Position numbers and translations under genes: made by a program. 64,000 bases of DNA from Teredinibacter turnerae T7901. GTDB lineage: Bacteria > Pseudomonadota > Gammaproteobacteria > Pseudomonadales > Cellvibrionaceae. Location of the stretch: positions 3,035,125-3,099,124 of the forward strand of contig NC_012997.1 in NCBI RefSeq assembly GCF_000023025.1, in the 5' to 3' direction. The notes under the pieces were generated by a model. It had not been told where the DNA came from, ran no database searches, and worked only from the letters and a program-made list of their open reading frames with translations. This document shows, one piece after another, positions 8,668-18,654 of this stretch (positions are counted from its first letter, which is position 1; each line of letters opens with the position of its first letter).

Positions 8668-9419
8668 CCGCCGTCGATAGTGAGAGTTTGTCCGGTCATG
8701 TTCCGCGCTTCGTCTGAGATCAGAAAAATGGTAGCAGCAACAAGTTCATCCATCCCGATGAACGCTTTCTTCGGCATCGGCTCGAGCATGATTTTGTCGA
8801 TAACGTCCGCCTCTGACATACCATGCTCTCTCGCCTGCTGCATTATTTGGCTTTCGACAAGCGGCGTTTTCACGTATGAGGGACATATTGTATTTATCGT
8901 AATATTTTGATCCGCCGTTTCCAGCGCAAGGACTTTTGAGAAACCGAGCAATCCGTGCTTGGCCGCTACATAGGCACTTTTAAAGGGTGATGCGACCAGC
9001 GCATGGATAGAACCCACATTAATAATCCGGCCGTAACCGCGTTCACGCATGGCGGGCAATAGCGCCCGCGTTAGCATTGCAGGGCCTACAAGCAGGACGT
9101 CGATAAGCAGGCGCCATTTTTCGGGAGGAAAAGATTCAAGCTTGGCCACAAATTGCAGGCCGGCATTGTTAACAAGAATATCAATTTCGGGGTGGGTAGC
9201 AGCACAAGACTCGATACTTTGCTGGTCAGCAACATCGAGCCCCAGGGCGCGGGCGCGGCCTCCATGCGCATTGATCTTCGCACTGACTTTTTCCGCGCTG
9301 CTGAGGTTAAGGTCGGAAACAATAACATTGAAGGCTTTTTTTGCGAGATTCTCGGCGACAGCGGCGCCGATTCCGCTGCCAGCTCCGGTGATCAATACCG
9401 TTTTGGTGGGCAGATCCAT
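8652..9419 (-). CDS. bdhA: 3-hydroxybutyrate dehydrogenase
   Basis: 255-residue short-chain dehydrogenase that interconverts (R)-3-hydroxybutyrate and acetoacetate with NAD, normally in PHB breakdown. It has the TGAGSGIG loop, NNAG, the catalytic GSIHALVASPFKSAYVAAKHG block characteristic of BdhA, and the ending GQTLTIDGGWT. I set the start at the ATG at 9419, which has GGAG 7 bases upstream; an open frame continues upstream without a ribosome site. Its stop overlaps the phaC start, so a mobilising enzyme is coupled to the polymerising one. Confidence 0.92.
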   Translation of the reverse strand: MDLPTKTVLITGAGSGIGAAVAENLAKKAFNVIVSDLNLSSAEKVSAKINAHGGRARALGLDVADQQSIESCAATHPEIDILVNNAGLQFVAKLESFPPEKWRLLIDVLLVGPAMLTRALLPAMRERGYGRIINVGSIHALVASPFKSAYVAAKHGLLGFSKVLALETADQNITINTICPSYVKTPLVESQIMQQAREHGMSEADVIDKIMLEPMPKKAFIGMDELVAATIFLISDEARNMTGQTLTIDGGWTIK

Positions 9420-9553
9420 GGTGGGACTCCTTGTCGTCCAAACGAAGTGACTCGACAGCAATCCCTTAAAGTGTAAACCATATAATTGGTGCGAGTAGAT
9501 GAATCACCCGCCACCGCCAGTTTTACTCTCGTGTTCTCGTCTTCACCACAAGG

Positions 9554-10399
9554 TTATATCGCTTGCAAAGCCTCCCTGAGCACCTCTGACTCCACAAACT
9601 CCACCAGATCACGACTGCCAAGCGCCGCAGATACGCCTTCAGGCAGCTCAAAAATCCGCCAGTCAACAGCCCAGATTAAACGCATTCCGGGCATGATTGC
9701 ACGAAATGGTCCTTGCTGTTCAATTTCAACATATGGATTGTTAACGTCAGCGTGGCCATAAATCTCGACTTCTCCCTCGCCCGGTGCAACCTCCTCCGGG
9801 GTAATCGTAGGAAAAGTTTTCACAAGCAGCTGGTTACCCTCCACGTATGCCAACCAGCCAGCTGAATTATTGGCGAACAGTTTGGGGATGCCCGTTAAGC
9901 CATCGACCTTATATTCATACCAATAGCAGCCTTCAGCAAACACTGCATCGCACGTCGAATGCGCCTCCGGTGGTGTAGCCGCCCGGTAAAAGCTCAAGCC
10001 TCCGCTGACCCGGCTGATTTCCCAAGGCGCCATACTGACGATGTCCCCCAAAACGTTCGCGATCACGTAGGCAACATTAAACCCGTTCGCGATAGGGCTA
10101 AAGACTTTCGTCACCTGAATACCCAGTTGCGATTCCACCGGGCTACGCAAACAAATGCGCTCAGGTGAGTGCTCCACCAGTTCATAGGGTGCCTCGTCCA
10201 GCTCTACAGGTGGCGGCCATTGCCAGAGAGATTGTGGAGAAGGCCAGAACGTAGAACCGGTTTGAATACCCGCATCTACCAGAATATTTTTTGCATTCGC
10301 AGAAAAGTGGGTTATACGGCCCCCATTCTCACTTACGGTTAATGTGCTTGCGCCAGTTTTCATTGAAAACGTTTGCACACTGCGCTGGTTAGAATCCAC
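9554..10399 (-). CDS. DUF4380-type, galactose-mutarotase-like protein
   Basis: 281 residues without signal peptide or membrane segment. The stretches ITHFSANAKNIL and GSTFWPSPQSLWQWPPP match the DUF4380 family, which has an aldose-1-epimerase-like beta fold. No catalytic His pair of a true mutarotase is obvious, so activity on a sugar is only inference. The start is GTG at 10399 with GGGGGA 5 bases upstream. Divergent from cellobiose phosphorylase, which suggests a role in sugar handling. Confidence 0.65.
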   Translation of the reverse strand: MDSNQRSVQTFSMKTGASTLTVSENGGRITHFSANAKNILVDAGIQTGSTFWPSPQSLWQWPPPVELDEAPYELVEHSPERICLRSPVESQLGIQVTKVFSPIANGFNVAYVIANVLGDIVSMAPWEISRVSGGLSFYRAATPPEAHSTCDAVFAEGCYWYEYKVDGLTGIPKLFANNSAGWLAYVEGNQLLVKTFPTITPEEVAPGEGEVEIYGHADVNNPYVEIEQQGPFRAIMPGMRLIWAVDWRIFELPEGVSAALGSRDLVEFVESEVLREALQAI

Positions 10400-11148
10400 A
10401 GTTCCCCCTTTTTTTATGTGCCCTTAAATTCAGTTGTTGTCACATGCAGTATCGGATAAACAACTGCTAACTCTCACACCGTTGTATCAAACTCCGGGCG
10501 GTAATGAGGGGGGCGAGTGTCAATCAATCCTCTCGTTTTCCAACAAAATTATGCCAGGAGCCCTGGCGCGGTTTATACCACGGGCAGCAACCTTGCAACA
10601 AACTTTCACTAAACCAAAACCCATGAACTATATAGTCAATATAACTATAAGATTAAGATTTGAACGATTTATTCTAGCGTGGAAAACAATAATTTAGACG
10701 ACAATTACAACACCTGGCAGCGCGCAGGCAGGCCCCCACCGATTTAGCCCTACTTTTCTATTAATTTGCTTTATAGTCGGCCGCAAACAGATGCCAATTA
10801 AACGAATTTCACATAGAATACACGCCAGTTTGCATTCGCCGATCACGCTCCCTCGTCTGATACAACCATCGCCTGATCCAAACTTGTGGAGCCATTTGGG
10901 TTGTAAAGCCTGCTCAGTTGATCTGAGCAAACGCTACTAACCCCCATACAGAAGCTATGGCCCAGGTGTGAGTGCAAAAACACGTAATTACGCTGAATGC
11001 CCAAGCGGCCAATTAGCCGCCCCGGCGAGGCTAAAAAAATAAATAACAATAACGAAAATCAGGAACATCCCGGCGGTACGCACTTGTTGCCCCAACCGGA
11101 AAGGGTTCCATTAAAAACCTAAACCGAAAACTAGCTAAGGTACACAAA
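10400..11148. other. Intergenic region upstream of cellobiose phosphorylase
   Basis: 749 bases between divergent genes, AT-rich in the centre (10620-10690) with no convincing gene. It should hold promoters for both sides. I see a weak TATAGT/ACTATA inverted repeat near 10630 but no strong operator or terminator. Confidence 0.5.
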
Positions 11149-13587
11149 ATGAAATTTGGTCATTTTGACGATAAGGCAAAAGAATACGTAATCACAAATC
11201 CTAAAACGCCTTACCCATGGATAAACTACCTGGGTAATGAGGATTTTTTCAGCCTGATTTCAAACACCGCTGGGGGATACACTTTTTACAAAGACGCAAA
11301 GTTCCGTCGTCTTACCCGCTACCGCTACAATAACGTACCCGTAGATAACGGTGGAAAATACTTTTATATCAACGATGGTGGCGATGTTTGGTCACCAGGT
11401 TGGAAGCCTGTAAAAGCTGACCTTGATAACTACAGTTGCGCCCATGGTATGAGTTACACCCGAATTACCGGTGAACGCAATGGCGTAGAGGCAGAGGTAA
11501 CTTATTTCATCCCACTGGGTACCTGGGCTGAAGTACAAAAAGTAAAACTTAAAAACACATCCGGCGCGACAAAAAAACTGAAATTTTTTTCCTTCATCGA
11601 ATGGTGTTTGTGGAACGCTGAAGACGACATGCAAAACCTTCAGCGCAATCTCTCAACTGGGGAAGTTGAAGTTGAAGGTTCCGTTATTTACCACAAAACC
11701 GAATTCAAAGAACGTCGTAATCACTATGCGTTTTTCTCGGTGAATGCGCCCATCCAGGGTTTTGATACCGATCGCGACACATGGAAAGGCACCTACAACG
11801 ATTTCGACCGCCCTGACGCGGTGTTTGAAGGGGAACCCCGCAACTCTGAAGCCCATGGCTGGTCGCCCTGTGCTTCGCACTACCTTGAAATTGAACTAGC
11901 GCCCGGTGAAGAAAAAGATCTCACGTTTGTTTTAGGCTATATCGAAGTCGACAAGGACAATAAGTGGGAAAGCAAGAATGTCATAAATAAAAATCCGGCA
12001 AAGGCAGTGATTGAGCGATTCGACACCGTTGAAAAAGTGGACGCCGAACTCAAAAAACTCAGCGATTACTGGAGCAAACTGCTTTCTACATACGAACTCA
12101 CCAGCGGCGACGAAAAGCTCGATCGTATGGTCAATATCTGGAACCAATACCAGTGCATGGTGACATTTAACATGAGTCGCTCCGCATCCTTCTTCGAAAC
12201 CGGTATCGGTCGGGGCATGGGCTTTCGGGACTCAAGCCAGGACCTCATTGGATTCGTGCACCAGGTTCCTGAGCGCGCCCGCGAGCGCATCATTGATATC
12301 GCATCTACGCAGTTTGAAGACGGCTCCGCATACCATCAATATCAACCGTTGACTAAGCGAGGCAACCACACCCTGGGTGGTGGATTTAACGATGACCCAC
12401 TTTGGCTGATCTTGTCCACGACTGACTACATTAAAGAGTCAGGCGACATGGGCATCCTTGACGAAATGGTGCCCTACGATAACGATGAGTCAAAAGCGAC
12501 GACGCATTTTGAACATCTCAAGCGCTCGTTCTACTTCACTGTAAACAATCTAGGGCCCCACGGGCTTCCCTTGATTGGTCGCGCAGACTGGAATGACTGT
12601 CTGAACCTTAACTGTTTCTCCGAAGACCCCAATGAATCCTTCCAAACCACAGGAAACAAAAAGGGGTTTACCGCCGAATCACTGATGATTGCGGGCTCTT
12701 TCGTTCTTTACGGCAAAGAGTTTATCAAGCTGTGCCAGGTACTCGGCAAAGACGACGATGCCGCTGAAGCACAAAAGCATGTTGACGCGATGATCGAGGC
12801 CGTTAAAAAAGACGGTTGGGATGGCGAATGGTACCTCCGCGCCTATGACTACTATGGCAAGAAAGTCGGCTCCAGCGAGAATGAAGAAGGCAAGATTTTC
12901 ATTGAGTCACAGGGCTTCTGCGGCATGGCAGGTATTGGCGTGGAAGACGGGCTGGTACATAAATCCATGGACTCGGTCAAAGAACACCTGGATTGCGAAT
13001 ACGGGATCGTGCTGCAGCAACCCGCATTCACCAAATACTATATAGAGTATGGTGAAATCTCGACCTACCCAGCCGGATACAAAGAAAACGCTGGCATCTT
13101 CTGCCACAACAACCCATGGATCATGATTGCAGAAGCGCAAATCGGCAATGGCGATCGCGCATTCGAGTACTACCGCAAGGTTGCGCCAGCTTACCTCGAA
13201 GAGATCAGTGATTTGCACAAAGTGGAGCCTTACGTGTATTGCCAAATGATCGCCGGTAAAGATGCATTTAAGCCGGGGGAAGGCAAGAACTCCTGGCTGA
13301 CCGGTACTGCTGCGTGGAACTACGTGGCCATAACCCAGTACATTCTCGGCGTGAAGCCCGACTACAATGGACTCAGCATTAACCCGTCCATTCCAAGCAA
13401 GTGGGATGGCTATAAGATAACGCGCCGCTTCCGAGGAGCAACCTACCACATCGAAGTGAGCAATCCGTCTCATGTGAGCAATGGCGTCAGCAGTATGGAA
13501 GTTGACGGTAAGACTATTGAGGGATGTATCGTACCAATCCAGCCTGAAGGTACCGAGGTTACAGTTAAGGTAACACTCGGGAAATAA
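11149..13587 (+). CDS. cep94A: Cellobiose phosphorylase (GH94)
   Basis: 812 residues, the usual length. Splits cellobiose with phosphate into alpha-glucose 1-phosphate and glucose in the cytoplasm; no signal peptide. The N-terminus [29 protein letters not shown] is shortened here to its first 10 residues as landmark ([10 protein letters not shown]). The catalytic loop is [10 protein letters not shown] with the proposed general acid at Asp483, and the C-terminal motif is [16 protein letters not shown] lies before the ATG and a strong terminator follows. Cellobiose specificity is inferred from close similarity to characterised cellobiose phosphorylases. Compare the second GH94 at 16261. Confidence 0.93.
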   Translation: MKFGHFDDKAKEYVITNPKTPYPWINYLGNEDFFSLISNTAGGYTFYKDAKFRRLTRYRYNNVPVDNGGKYFYINDGGDVWSPGWKPVKADLDNYSCAHGMSYTRITGERNGVEAEVTYFIPLGTWAEVQKVKLKNTSGATKKLKFFSFIEWCLWNAEDDMQNLQRNLSTGEVEVEGSVIYHKTEFKERRNHYAFFSVNAPIQGFDTDRDTWKGTYNDFDRPDAVFEGEPRNSEAHGWSPCASHYLEIELAPGEEKDLTFVLGYIEVDKDNKWESKNVINKNPAKAVIERFDTVEKVDAELKKLSDYWSKLLSTYELTSGDEKLDRMVNIWNQYQCMVTFNMSRSASFFETGIGRGMGFRDSSQDLIGFVHQVPERARERIIDIASTQFEDGSAYHQYQPLTKRGNHTLGGGFNDDPLWLILSTTDYIKESGDMGILDEMVPYDNDESKATTHFEHLKRSFYFTVNNLGPHGLPLIGRADWNDCLNLNCFSEDPNESFQTTGNKKGFTAESLMIAGSFVLYGKEFIKLCQVLGKDDDAAEAQKHVDAMIEAVKKDGWDGEWYLRAYDYYGKKVGSSENEEGKIFIESQGFCGMAGIGVEDGLVHKSMDSVKEHLDCEYGIVLQQPAFTKYYIEYGEISTYPAGYKENAGIFCHNNPWIMIAEAQIGNGDRAFEYYRKVAPAYLEEISDLHKVEPYVYCQMIAGKDAFKPGEGKNSWLTGTAAWNYVAITQYILGVKPDYNGLSINPSIPSKWDGYKITRRFRGATYHIEVSNPSHVSNGVSSMEVDGKTIEGCIVPIQPEGTEVTVKVTLGK

Positions 13588-13603
13588 CGAGAAACGTTCT
13601 TAT

Positions 13604-13633
13604 TAAAAAACCCCTCACTGAGGGGTTTTTTTT
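13604..13633 (+). terminator. Rho-independent terminator after cellobiose phosphorylase
   Basis: AAAAAACCCCTC, loop ACT, GAGGGGTTTTTTTT. A strong hairpin with a long T-run, 17 bases past the stop codon. Confidence 0.93.
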
Positions 13634-13650
13634 GTGAACCAGTTACTACA

Positions 13651-13832
13651 GGTAACACTTACCCGATCAAAATTTCAGCTTTATTACAATTCTGAGTATT
13701 TTTAACGAAAAACGCTCGTTTTTATTCTATATATAAATATAGAGCTTGGTTAACGCCGGTTTTATGTACAAATAATTCTAAAAACTGTGTAACTAGAGGT
13801 AACACTTTAGGAAAATTTGCGGTAACATATCC
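13651..13832 (+). promoter_or_regulatory. Three GGTAACA motifs upstream of the exported protein gene
   Basis: GGTAACACTTACC (13651, itself a 5-bp inverted repeat), GGTAACACTTTA (13799) and GGTAACATATCC (13821). The last two are 22 bases apart, about two helical turns, and lie 40-75 bases before the start at 13875. They may be regulator sites; no regulator is identified. Confidence 0.3.
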
Positions 13833-13874
13833 TCAACTTGAAGAAACAACGCAACGTTCCTGGAGGACGATCAA

Positions 13875-14342
13875 ATGTTGAAGAAATCCGTAGCCGCTTC
13901 CGCGCTTTTCCTTAGTCTTGCAGCTCCTTTCGCTGGTGCATACTCACTGGTTGACAGTGAAGTCGTTAAAGGCACTATCGAAACTGTCGATGCCAGCACT
14001 AATACTCTGGTACTCGAAAAAGCCAACGGTCGTGAAACACGTGTTGGCCTTTCTGAGAAAGCCAACTTCTACATCAATGGTAACGCTATCGACATCAACG
14101 ACCTGAAAGCCGGTCATGAAGTCCGTATCAACCGCAAAACCTTCACCAAAGTTGAAGACAAGCTGGTTGGCGAAATTGTTGCGGTTAACCGCAAGGACAA
14201 AACAGCAAAGCTACGTCTGTCGAACAAGGAGACTGTCAACGTGCAGTTCGGCGACCAAGTGGCAGTCTCCGGTGTAAAGAGCGTCAGTTCTTTTGATCAG
14301 CTTCGTCCTGGTCACCAAGTTGTAATCAGCTACGCCAAGTAA
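13875..14342 (+). CDS. Small exported protein with tandem beta (OB-like) repeats
   Basis: 155 residues with a signal peptide of about 22 residues (Lys-Lys, hydrophobic core, AGA cleavage region). The mature part has two similar units: VKGTIETVDASTNTLVLEK and VGEIVAVNRKDKTAKLRLS, each followed by a short 'GHxVxIxx' segment (GHEVRINRK, GHQVVISYAK). This resembles DUF5666-type OB-like periplasmic proteins. No catalytic residues are evident. GGAGG ribosome site. It lies between cellobiose phosphorylase and the transporter, but has its own promoter region and a downstream hairpin, so a link to sugar use is unproven. Confidence 0.7.
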   Translation: MLKKSVAASALFLSLAAPFAGAYSLVDSEVVKGTIETVDASTNTLVLEKANGRETRVGLSEKANFYINGNAIDINDLKAGHEVRINRKTFTKVEDKLVGEIVAVNRKDKTAKLRLSNKETVNVQFGDQVAVSGVKSVSSFDQLRPGHQVVISYAK

Positions 14343-14365
14343 GCGGTTCAACTGATCCTCTTCCA

Positions 14366-14393
14366 TATTTCTGGTGCTCCGGCACCAGAAATA
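14366..14393. terminator. 12-bp hairpin after the exported protein gene
   Basis: TATTTCTGGTGC, loop TCCG, GCACCAGAAATA: a perfect 12-bp stem 23 bases past the stop. No clear T-run follows, so it may stabilise the mRNA 3' end as much as terminate. The rest of the 14343-14662 gap shows nothing else. Confidence 0.6.
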
Positions 14394-14662
14394 AATTCCA
14401 TGCTCCTGCCTCCTACTTTATCTTTGATCCAGCTTTAACCCTCCCCCTTCTGTCATACCTAATTATTTTACGAACCGTTATACTGGCGTAAGTCTTGACG
14501 TACGAGTATCGGCCATAGATAGATTGGCTAGACCGATTCTCCGCATCTCCCTCAAAAATAAAACGCCAAGCGAGCAACCTGCGCTATCCGCTGTTTTCCT
14601 TCCGTGTTAGACCAGGCTGCTCCAAAACCAAACACATAATCACAATAAGAAGAATAGCGACC

Positions 14663-16063
14663 ATGCCTAACTACAACAAAGATACAACTCAAACCATTCC
14701 TTTCCATGAAAAATTTGGCTACGGCCTGGGTGACTTCGCGTCCAACCTGTTCTGGATGCCGTTCGTGTTATTTGGAACTTATTTTTACACGGATGTCTTT
14801 GGAATTTCCGCACTCTCTGTCGGCATTATGCTGCTGGTAACACGAATTTGGGATGTGGTGAATGACCCGGTCATGGGAATAATCGCAGATCGTACCCCTG
14901 CGAAAGAGGGCGTTGGCAAATATCGGCCTTACCTTTTCTGGTTTGCCATCCCCTTCGGATTAATCGGCGCAATAGCGTTCTTTACGCCGGATCTGAGCCC
15001 CTCGGGCAAACTTGCGTACGCCTGGGTGACCTATGTCGCTTTCGGTATGATCTACACCGTAATCAACATACCCTACTCCGCTCTTATGAGCGTGATGTCG
15101 CGAGAGCCTGCGGAACGAAACAGCACCAGTTTTTTCCGTATGATTGGCGCCCAAAGTGCAGGTTTACTTGTGTCCAGCAGCCTAATGACATTTGTCGGCG
15201 AGCTAGGTGATGGCGACATCCAGCGCGGCTTTTTCCTCACCATGGTGATATTTTCGGTTATCGCGGTCATCAGCTTTATCTTAACGGGCAAAATGACTCG
15301 CGAGCGCATTCATCCAGCGCCGAAACCCAAGGGCATGCTTGCAAAGGACATGCGTTATATCTTCACCAATATTCCATGGTGGATACTTTTCTTCGTAGCA
15401 TTTTTTACTATCGCTGCCTTCACTATCCGCTTTGGTGTAGCCGCGTATTATTTTAAATACTATGCAGACCCGGTCGCGGTTGAGGCCTGGAACATTGGTT
15501 TTATCGAAGGGGGCGCCATCAGTGCGTTTTTCACTTTTGGCACCATTGCATCCTTGCTCGGCGTCGTCTGCTTCAGTTTTTTTGCAAAAACTATCGATAA
15601 GAAAAAAATGTATTTTTCGCTAATCATTATTTCAGGACTGGTATCGGCATACTTTTACTACATTCCAAACACTGAGATCACCACGATAATCATCACGCAG
15701 GCGGTGTTCTCCTTCCTCACCGGCCCAACAGCTGCAATTTTATTTGCGATGTATACCGACATTGCAGCCTACATTAAACTGCAAACCGGCAGCGATTCAT
15801 CAGCGTTAGTCATGTCGGCCGGGTCGCTCTCGCAAAAATTTGGCTGGGCCGTCGGCGGGTCGGTAACGGGAATTTTGCTCGGCTTGGCAGGTTACCAACC
15901 CGACCAGGTTCAACCGGAAAATATCAGGGAAATCATGAGCATAATGATGAGCTGGGCCCCAATGGCTGCATGCCTACTGGGCGCTCTGGCGATGCTGGCC
16001 TACCCGCTGGACGACAAAAAAATGCGCGCTATAACCGATGAACTAGCCGCTCAAGAACAGTAG
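14663..16063 (+). CDS. GPH-family sugar:cation symporter (MelB-like)
   Basis: 466 residues with about 12 hydrophobic membrane segments. The N-terminal KFGYGLGDFASNLFW and DVVNDPVMGIIADRT motifs are hallmarks of the glycoside-pentoside-hexuronide:cation symporter family; the Asp pair in the latter helps bind cation and sugar in MelB. Gene position between two GH94 phosphorylases suggests the substrate is cellobiose or a related glucosyl disaccharide. The second GH94 gene follows on the same strand after about 200 bases. Confidence 0.88.
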   Translation: MPNYNKDTTQTIPFHEKFGYGLGDFASNLFWMPFVLFGTYFYTDVFGISALSVGIMLLVTRIWDVVNDPVMGIIADRTPAKEGVGKYRPYLFWFAIPFGLIGAIAFFTPDLSPSGKLAYAWVTYVAFGMIYTVINIPYSALMSVMSREPAERNSTSFFRMIGAQSAGLLVSSSLMTFVGELGDGDIQRGFFLTMVIFSVIAVISFILTGKMTRERIHPAPKPKGMLAKDMRYIFTNIPWWILFFVAFFTIAAFTIRFGVAAYYFKYYADPVAVEAWNIGFIEGGAISAFFTFGTIASLLGVVCFSFFAKTIDKKKMYFSLIIISGLVSAYFYYIPNTEITTIIITQAVFSFLTGPTAAILFAMYTDIAAYIKLQTGSDSSALVMSAGSLSQKFGWAVGGSVTGILLGLAGYQPDQVQPENIREIMSIMMSWAPMAACLLGALAMLAYPLDDKKMRAITDELAAQEQ

Positions 16064-16260
16064 ATCCTACAACTCAAAGAACATCCGCTCACTCCAGGTG
16101 CTCAAGTTTACGAGCCCCTGGATATCTCATTCACACGTTAACAGCTGCAATCAAGCGATAACCCCAGGCGTTAGCTCCTTGATACGGCACCCGTGCAGTC
16201 CCTTATAATCACGCAACAATAATAATACTCCAACGACCTATCAGCCCGAGAGAACAAAAT

Positions 16261-18654
16261 ATGAAATACGGTTATTTCGATGACGCTGCTCGCGAGTACG
16301 TCATCACCCGCCCTGACACTCCGCGATCCTGGACAAACTATCTGGGCTCAACGGAATATGGGGCAATCATTACCAATAATGCCGGCGGCTACAGTTTTTA
16401 TAAATCTGCTGCGCAGGGCCGCTTTACACGATACCGTTCAAACGCGGTTCCCATGGACCAGCCGGGGCGCAATATCTATATTCGCGACCAGGAAAGTGGC
16501 GACTATTGGTCAAATGCCTGGCAACCGGTAGGGAAACCGCTGGAGGACTACAAATCTGAGTGTCGCCACGGTACCGCGTATACATCGATCACCTCCGACT
16601 ACAGCGATATTAAGTCGAACACCAAGTATTTTGTTCCTCTAGGCGAAACCAATGAGCTCTGGTACACGACCATAACCAATACCAGCAGTCGCCGCCGCAA
16701 GCTCCGTCTTTTCACCTACGTGGAGTACACCAGCAGCTGGAAGCTCGCGAACGATTTGCTAAACCTGCAGTACTCCGCCTATATCGTTAACATGTGTGTA
16801 AACGATGGCATTATTGATCACGGTACTAACGTGAGCATGGCCCCAAACCCCGACGACTTCCAAGACGCCGATCAGGGCCGACATACGTTTCTCGCTATCA
16901 GCGGTGCAGATGTTACCGGCTATGACACAGATCGGGAGCGCTTCCTTGGCGCTTACCGCAGTTACCATAATCCGCTTGCCGTTGAGCGCGGCGAGTGCGG
17001 CCAGTCTCTGGCGGTCGCAGACAACGGTTGCGGCGCTTTGCAGATCGATATCGAACTTGAACCCGGCGCGAGCAGCTCGTTCTGCGTAATTATGGGAATC
17101 GGAACCGCCGCGGATGAAGGCGTCAAGGCTCGGCAAAAATTCAGCGAGATGAACGCAGTTGAAGCCGCGCTCGAAGAAGTAAAACAGCACTGGCACAGCC
17201 AACTCGGTAATTTCAGTGCGCAAACACCGGACCCTGAACTCAACAGCTTTTTCAATACCTGGAACCCGTATAACTGCCTGATTACCTTCGCTTGGTCGCG
17301 CGCCGCGAGCCTGGTATATAACGGCGAGCGTGACGGCCTGGGATATCGCGACTCAGTGCAGGACATGCTTGGCACCCTGCACTCGATCCCCGAACAGGCA
17401 CAGGCACGCCTGGAGCTAATGCTGACCGGGCAGGTATCGACTGGCGGAGCTATGCCGGTGGTAAAACCCTTTGCGCACAAGCCCGGCCACGAACCGCGCC
17501 CGAGTGAACAAGAGTATCGCTCCGACGACAGCCTCTGGCTATTCAACACGGTTCCGGCACTGGTAAAGGAGACCGGCGACTTAAGCTTTTACGACAAGGT
17601 TTTGCCTTACGCGGATCAAGGAGAAGATACCGTGTTGGGCCACTTAAAACGTGCCATCGAATTCAGCTTGGCACGTCTGGGTAAACATGGCCTTCCCTGC
17701 GGACTGCTCGCAGACTGGAACGATTGCCTGGTGCTCGGTCACGACGGCGAAACTGTGTTCGTGGCGATGCAACTGCGTTACGCACTGGCCACCTATGTGG
17801 ATATATGTGAGTTAAAGGGTGGATTGGAAACGGAAAGCCTGTGGGCGCGCGAACAACTCGACGACCTGGACAAGAACCTCGACTGCCACGCCTGGGATGG
17901 CGCCTGGTACCGGCGCGCATTCCGTGTCGATGGATTTGTGTTTGGCTCTAGTGAGAGTGAGGAAGCCTCGATCTTCCTGAACCCTCAAACCTGGTCTGTC
18001 ATCAGCGGCCACGCGTCGCCAGAAAAAGCGATACTGGCGATGCAAAGTGTTAACGAACGCCTCGCAACCGACGCAGGCTTGATGGTGCTGGACCCACCCG
18101 TAACCAAACTCGACCCGGCAATTATGCGAGCGCGACTTTTTAACCCGGGCATGAAAGAAAATGGCGCAGTATTTTGTCATACCCAAGGCTGGGTATTGAT
18201 GGCCGAGGCGCTTCTCGGAAACGGCAATCGCGCCTACGAATATATGCGCACATTTATGCCCGCTGCATTTAACGAACGCGCTGAAGTACGCGAAAGCGAA
18301 CCTTATGTGTACTGCCAAAGTACTCACAGCAAATACAGCCCTCGGTACGGCGCTTCTCGACTACCCTGGCTGACCGGTGCTGCAACCTGGGCTTATCACG
18401 GCACCTCGCAATATTTGCTTGGCATACGTCCATGCTATGACGGCCTGCTTGTCGACCCTTGTATTCCTGCGCACTGGCCCGGTTACACCGCCACCCGGGT
18501 TTTCCGAGGCAAGGTATTTCACATTACCGTAGAAAACCCAAGCGGCGTCGAAAAAGGTGTGGCATCACAACAGCTCAACGGTCAAGCGTATATGGGTGTA
18601 CTGAAAATTGACGATTGCGAAGAAGAAAATCAGGTTCAGGTGATCATGGGCTGA
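16261..18654 (+). CDS. GH94 phosphorylase of uncertain acceptor (cellobionate-, chitobiose- or cellodextrin-type)
   Basis: 797 residues, cytoplasmic. The N-terminus MKYGYFDDAAREYVITRP and NNAGGYSFYKS, the loop ADWNDCLVLG (proposed acid Asp488) and the ending GVEKGVASQQLNG are GH94 features. It resembles, from memory, Vibrio diacetylchitobiose phosphorylase more than it resembles the neighbouring cellobiose phosphorylase. The acceptor-side segment differs: NGAVFCHTQGW with Arg623, Arg625 and Lys632 nearby, instead of [11 protein letters not shown]. Basic residues there would suit an acidic acceptor such as gluconate in cellobionic acid, known from Saccharophagus. Substrate is therefore open. 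Overlaps the HAD gene tail-to-tail by 11 bases. Confidence 0.85.
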   Translation: MKYGYFDDAAREYVITRPDTPRSWTNYLGSTEYGAIITNNAGGYSFYKSAAQGRFTRYRSNAVPMDQPGRNIYIRDQESGDYWSNAWQPVGKPLEDYKSECRHGTAYTSITSDYSDIKSNTKYFVPLGETNELWYTTITNTSSRRRKLRLFTYVEYTSSWKLANDLLNLQYSAYIVNMCVNDGIIDHGTNVSMAPNPDDFQDADQGRHTFLAISGADVTGYDTDRERFLGAYRSYHNPLAVERGECGQSLAVADNGCGALQIDIELEPGASSSFCVIMGIGTAADEGVKARQKFSEMNAVEAALEEVKQHWHSQLGNFSAQTPDPELNSFFNTWNPYNCLITFAWSRAASLVYNGERDGLGYRDSVQDMLGTLHSIPEQAQARLELMLTGQVSTGGAMPVVKPFAHKPGHEPRPSEQEYRSDDSLWLFNTVPALVKETGDLSFYDKVLPYADQGEDTVLGHLKRAIEFSLARLGKHGLPCGLLADWNDCLVLGHDGETVFVAMQLRYALATYVDICELKGGLETESLWAREQLDDLDKNLDCHAWDGAWYRRAFRVDGFVFGSSESEEASIFLNPQTWSVISGHASPEKAILAMQSVNERLATDAGLMVLDPPVTKLDPAIMRARLFNPGMKENGAVFCHTQGWVLMAEALLGNGNRAYEYMRTFMPAAFNERAEVRESEPYVYCQSTHSKYSPRYGASRLPWLTGAATWAYHGTSQYLLGIRPCYDGLLVDPCIPAHWPGYTATRVFRGKVFHITVENPSGVEKGVASQQLNGQAYMGVLKIDDCEEENQVQVIMG

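Noticed and set aside
10364-10377. LacI-like palindrome TGAAAACGTTTGCA
   Set aside because: Lies inside the DUF4380 coding start, is not repeated before the GH94 or transporter genes, and no LacI gene is nearby.
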